From Bacteroidales bacterium (GTDB taxonomy: Bacteria; Bacteroidota; Bacteroidia; Bacteroidales; UBA10428): a DNA stretch of 13,651 nt. The translations under genes were made by a program, and so were the position numbers. The stretch spans positions 1 through 13,651 of the forward strand of contig DAOUOU010000061.1 in assembly GCA_030626465.1 (NCBI GenBank), read 5' to 3'. Numbering within the stretch: the first letter of the stretch is position 1; every line of letters begins with the position of its first letter. Below the pieces are notes generated by a model. The model had not been told where the DNA came from, searched no databases, and worked only from the letters and a program-made list of their open reading frames with translations. Shown piece after piece: positions 13,335 to 13,651 of this stretch.

Positions 13335-13651
13335 ATGAAAAAAACAATACTAATAATGATATTAGCAACTATCCTTTCTTGCACAAAAAAGGATAAAAAT
13401 TTGGAAACTACTTGTAAGCTTACTATGGAAAACTATGATTATTCCTATGGCATTGAGTATAATAACCCTGAAAAATACCTGGCTCCCGGAGAACAATCCG
13501 ATTTAGATGATACATATCTTGAGGAAATCAGAAGCATTACAGGCACGCCAGAACAAAGTATCGCAGGAATAAAAACTGTATGCCATTGGTTTAACCAGAA
13601 TTTTACCTTTTCGAATGCAGGGGGAAGCATGATTGGCAAGAAAACTGTTGA
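13335..13651 (+). CDS. Lipoprotein, probable transglutaminase-like domain (partial, runs off right edge)
   Basis: The 105 codons visible begin MKKTILIMILATILSC, a compact lipoprotein signal with lipobox ILSC and acylated Cys16, followed by KKDKN, then a linker with acidic stretches. From about residue 77 the sequence IAGIKTVCHWFNQNFTFSNA, followed by GGSMIGKKTV, resembles the start of transglutaminase-like (TGc) domains: an 'I..I..Wi..nf.y' helix, then 'G...ig..tv..l' before the catalytic Cys. The catalytic Cys, His and Asp would lie beyond the right edge, so activity cannot be judged. It is transcribed away from the sensor kinase; a shared regulatory space makes it a candidate target or partner, but nothing demonstrates that. 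The ATG at 13335 is chosen because it starts the signal peptide; an ORF on the opposite strand (13445-13639) is its shadow. Confidence 0.7.
   Translation, partial: MKKTILIMILATILSCTKKDKNLETTCKLTMENYDYSYGIEYNNPEKYLAPGEQSDLDDTYLEEIRSITGTPEQSIAGIKTVCHWFNQNFTFSNAGGSMIGKKTV

Overview
The window looks like a stretch of Bacteroidota chromosome, probably from the Bacteroidales/Marinilabiliales side. The evidence is a low G+C content, mostly weak or absent Shine-Dalgarno sequences, several type II lipoprotein signals, a giant periplasmic two-propeller/YYY hybrid histidine kinase, a TPR-SpoIIE phosphatase and a Bacteroidota-style REP-associated transposase relic. No rRNA, tRNA, CRISPR array, toxin-antitoxin pair or recognisable defence system was seen.

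Layout from left to right. (1) 1-520 is a scarred junction: the minus strand carries part of a lipase-like alpha/beta hydrolase that is cut off at about 218, and the plus strand then carries an unrelated short ORF. (2) 522-2894 holds two plus-strand genes of uncharacterised conserved families, a cytosolic DUF1846/UPF0371 protein and an exported DUF2459 protein, separated by a perfect 14-bp-stem terminator hairpin. (3) 2895-3450 holds palindromic DNA and a decayed RAYT/Y1 transposase that has lost its HUH motif. (4) 3521-4393 is a minus-strand two-repeat lipoprotein. It is followed, at 4480-4680, by an inverted set of 20-nt repeats that look like ends of a lost insertion element. (5) 4774-8686 holds a membrane TPR-SpoIIE phosphatase and, just upstream on the same strand, a DUF2891 lipoprotein with an inverted-repeat element in its leader. 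(6) 9170-12982 is the 1270-residue hybrid sensor kinase. (7) 13335 to the right edge is the start of a plus-strand lipoprotein with a probable transglutaminase-like domain.

Functionally, the right half is dominated by signalling at the cell envelope. One protein reads a periplasmic signal through two seven-bladed propellers and phosphorylates its own receiver domain. Another couples periplasmic TPRs to a cytoplasmic PP2C-type phosphatase. Nothing shows that they work together. The nearest same-strand pair is DUF2891 and the TPR-SpoIIE gene, with a 103-nt gap. The left half and the intergenic spaces carry several traces of past mobile-element activity. I do not see a coherent new multi-gene system. 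The most unusual items are the repeat-rich intergenic elements, the TPR array whose repeat length changes abruptly, and the conserved proteins of unknown function.
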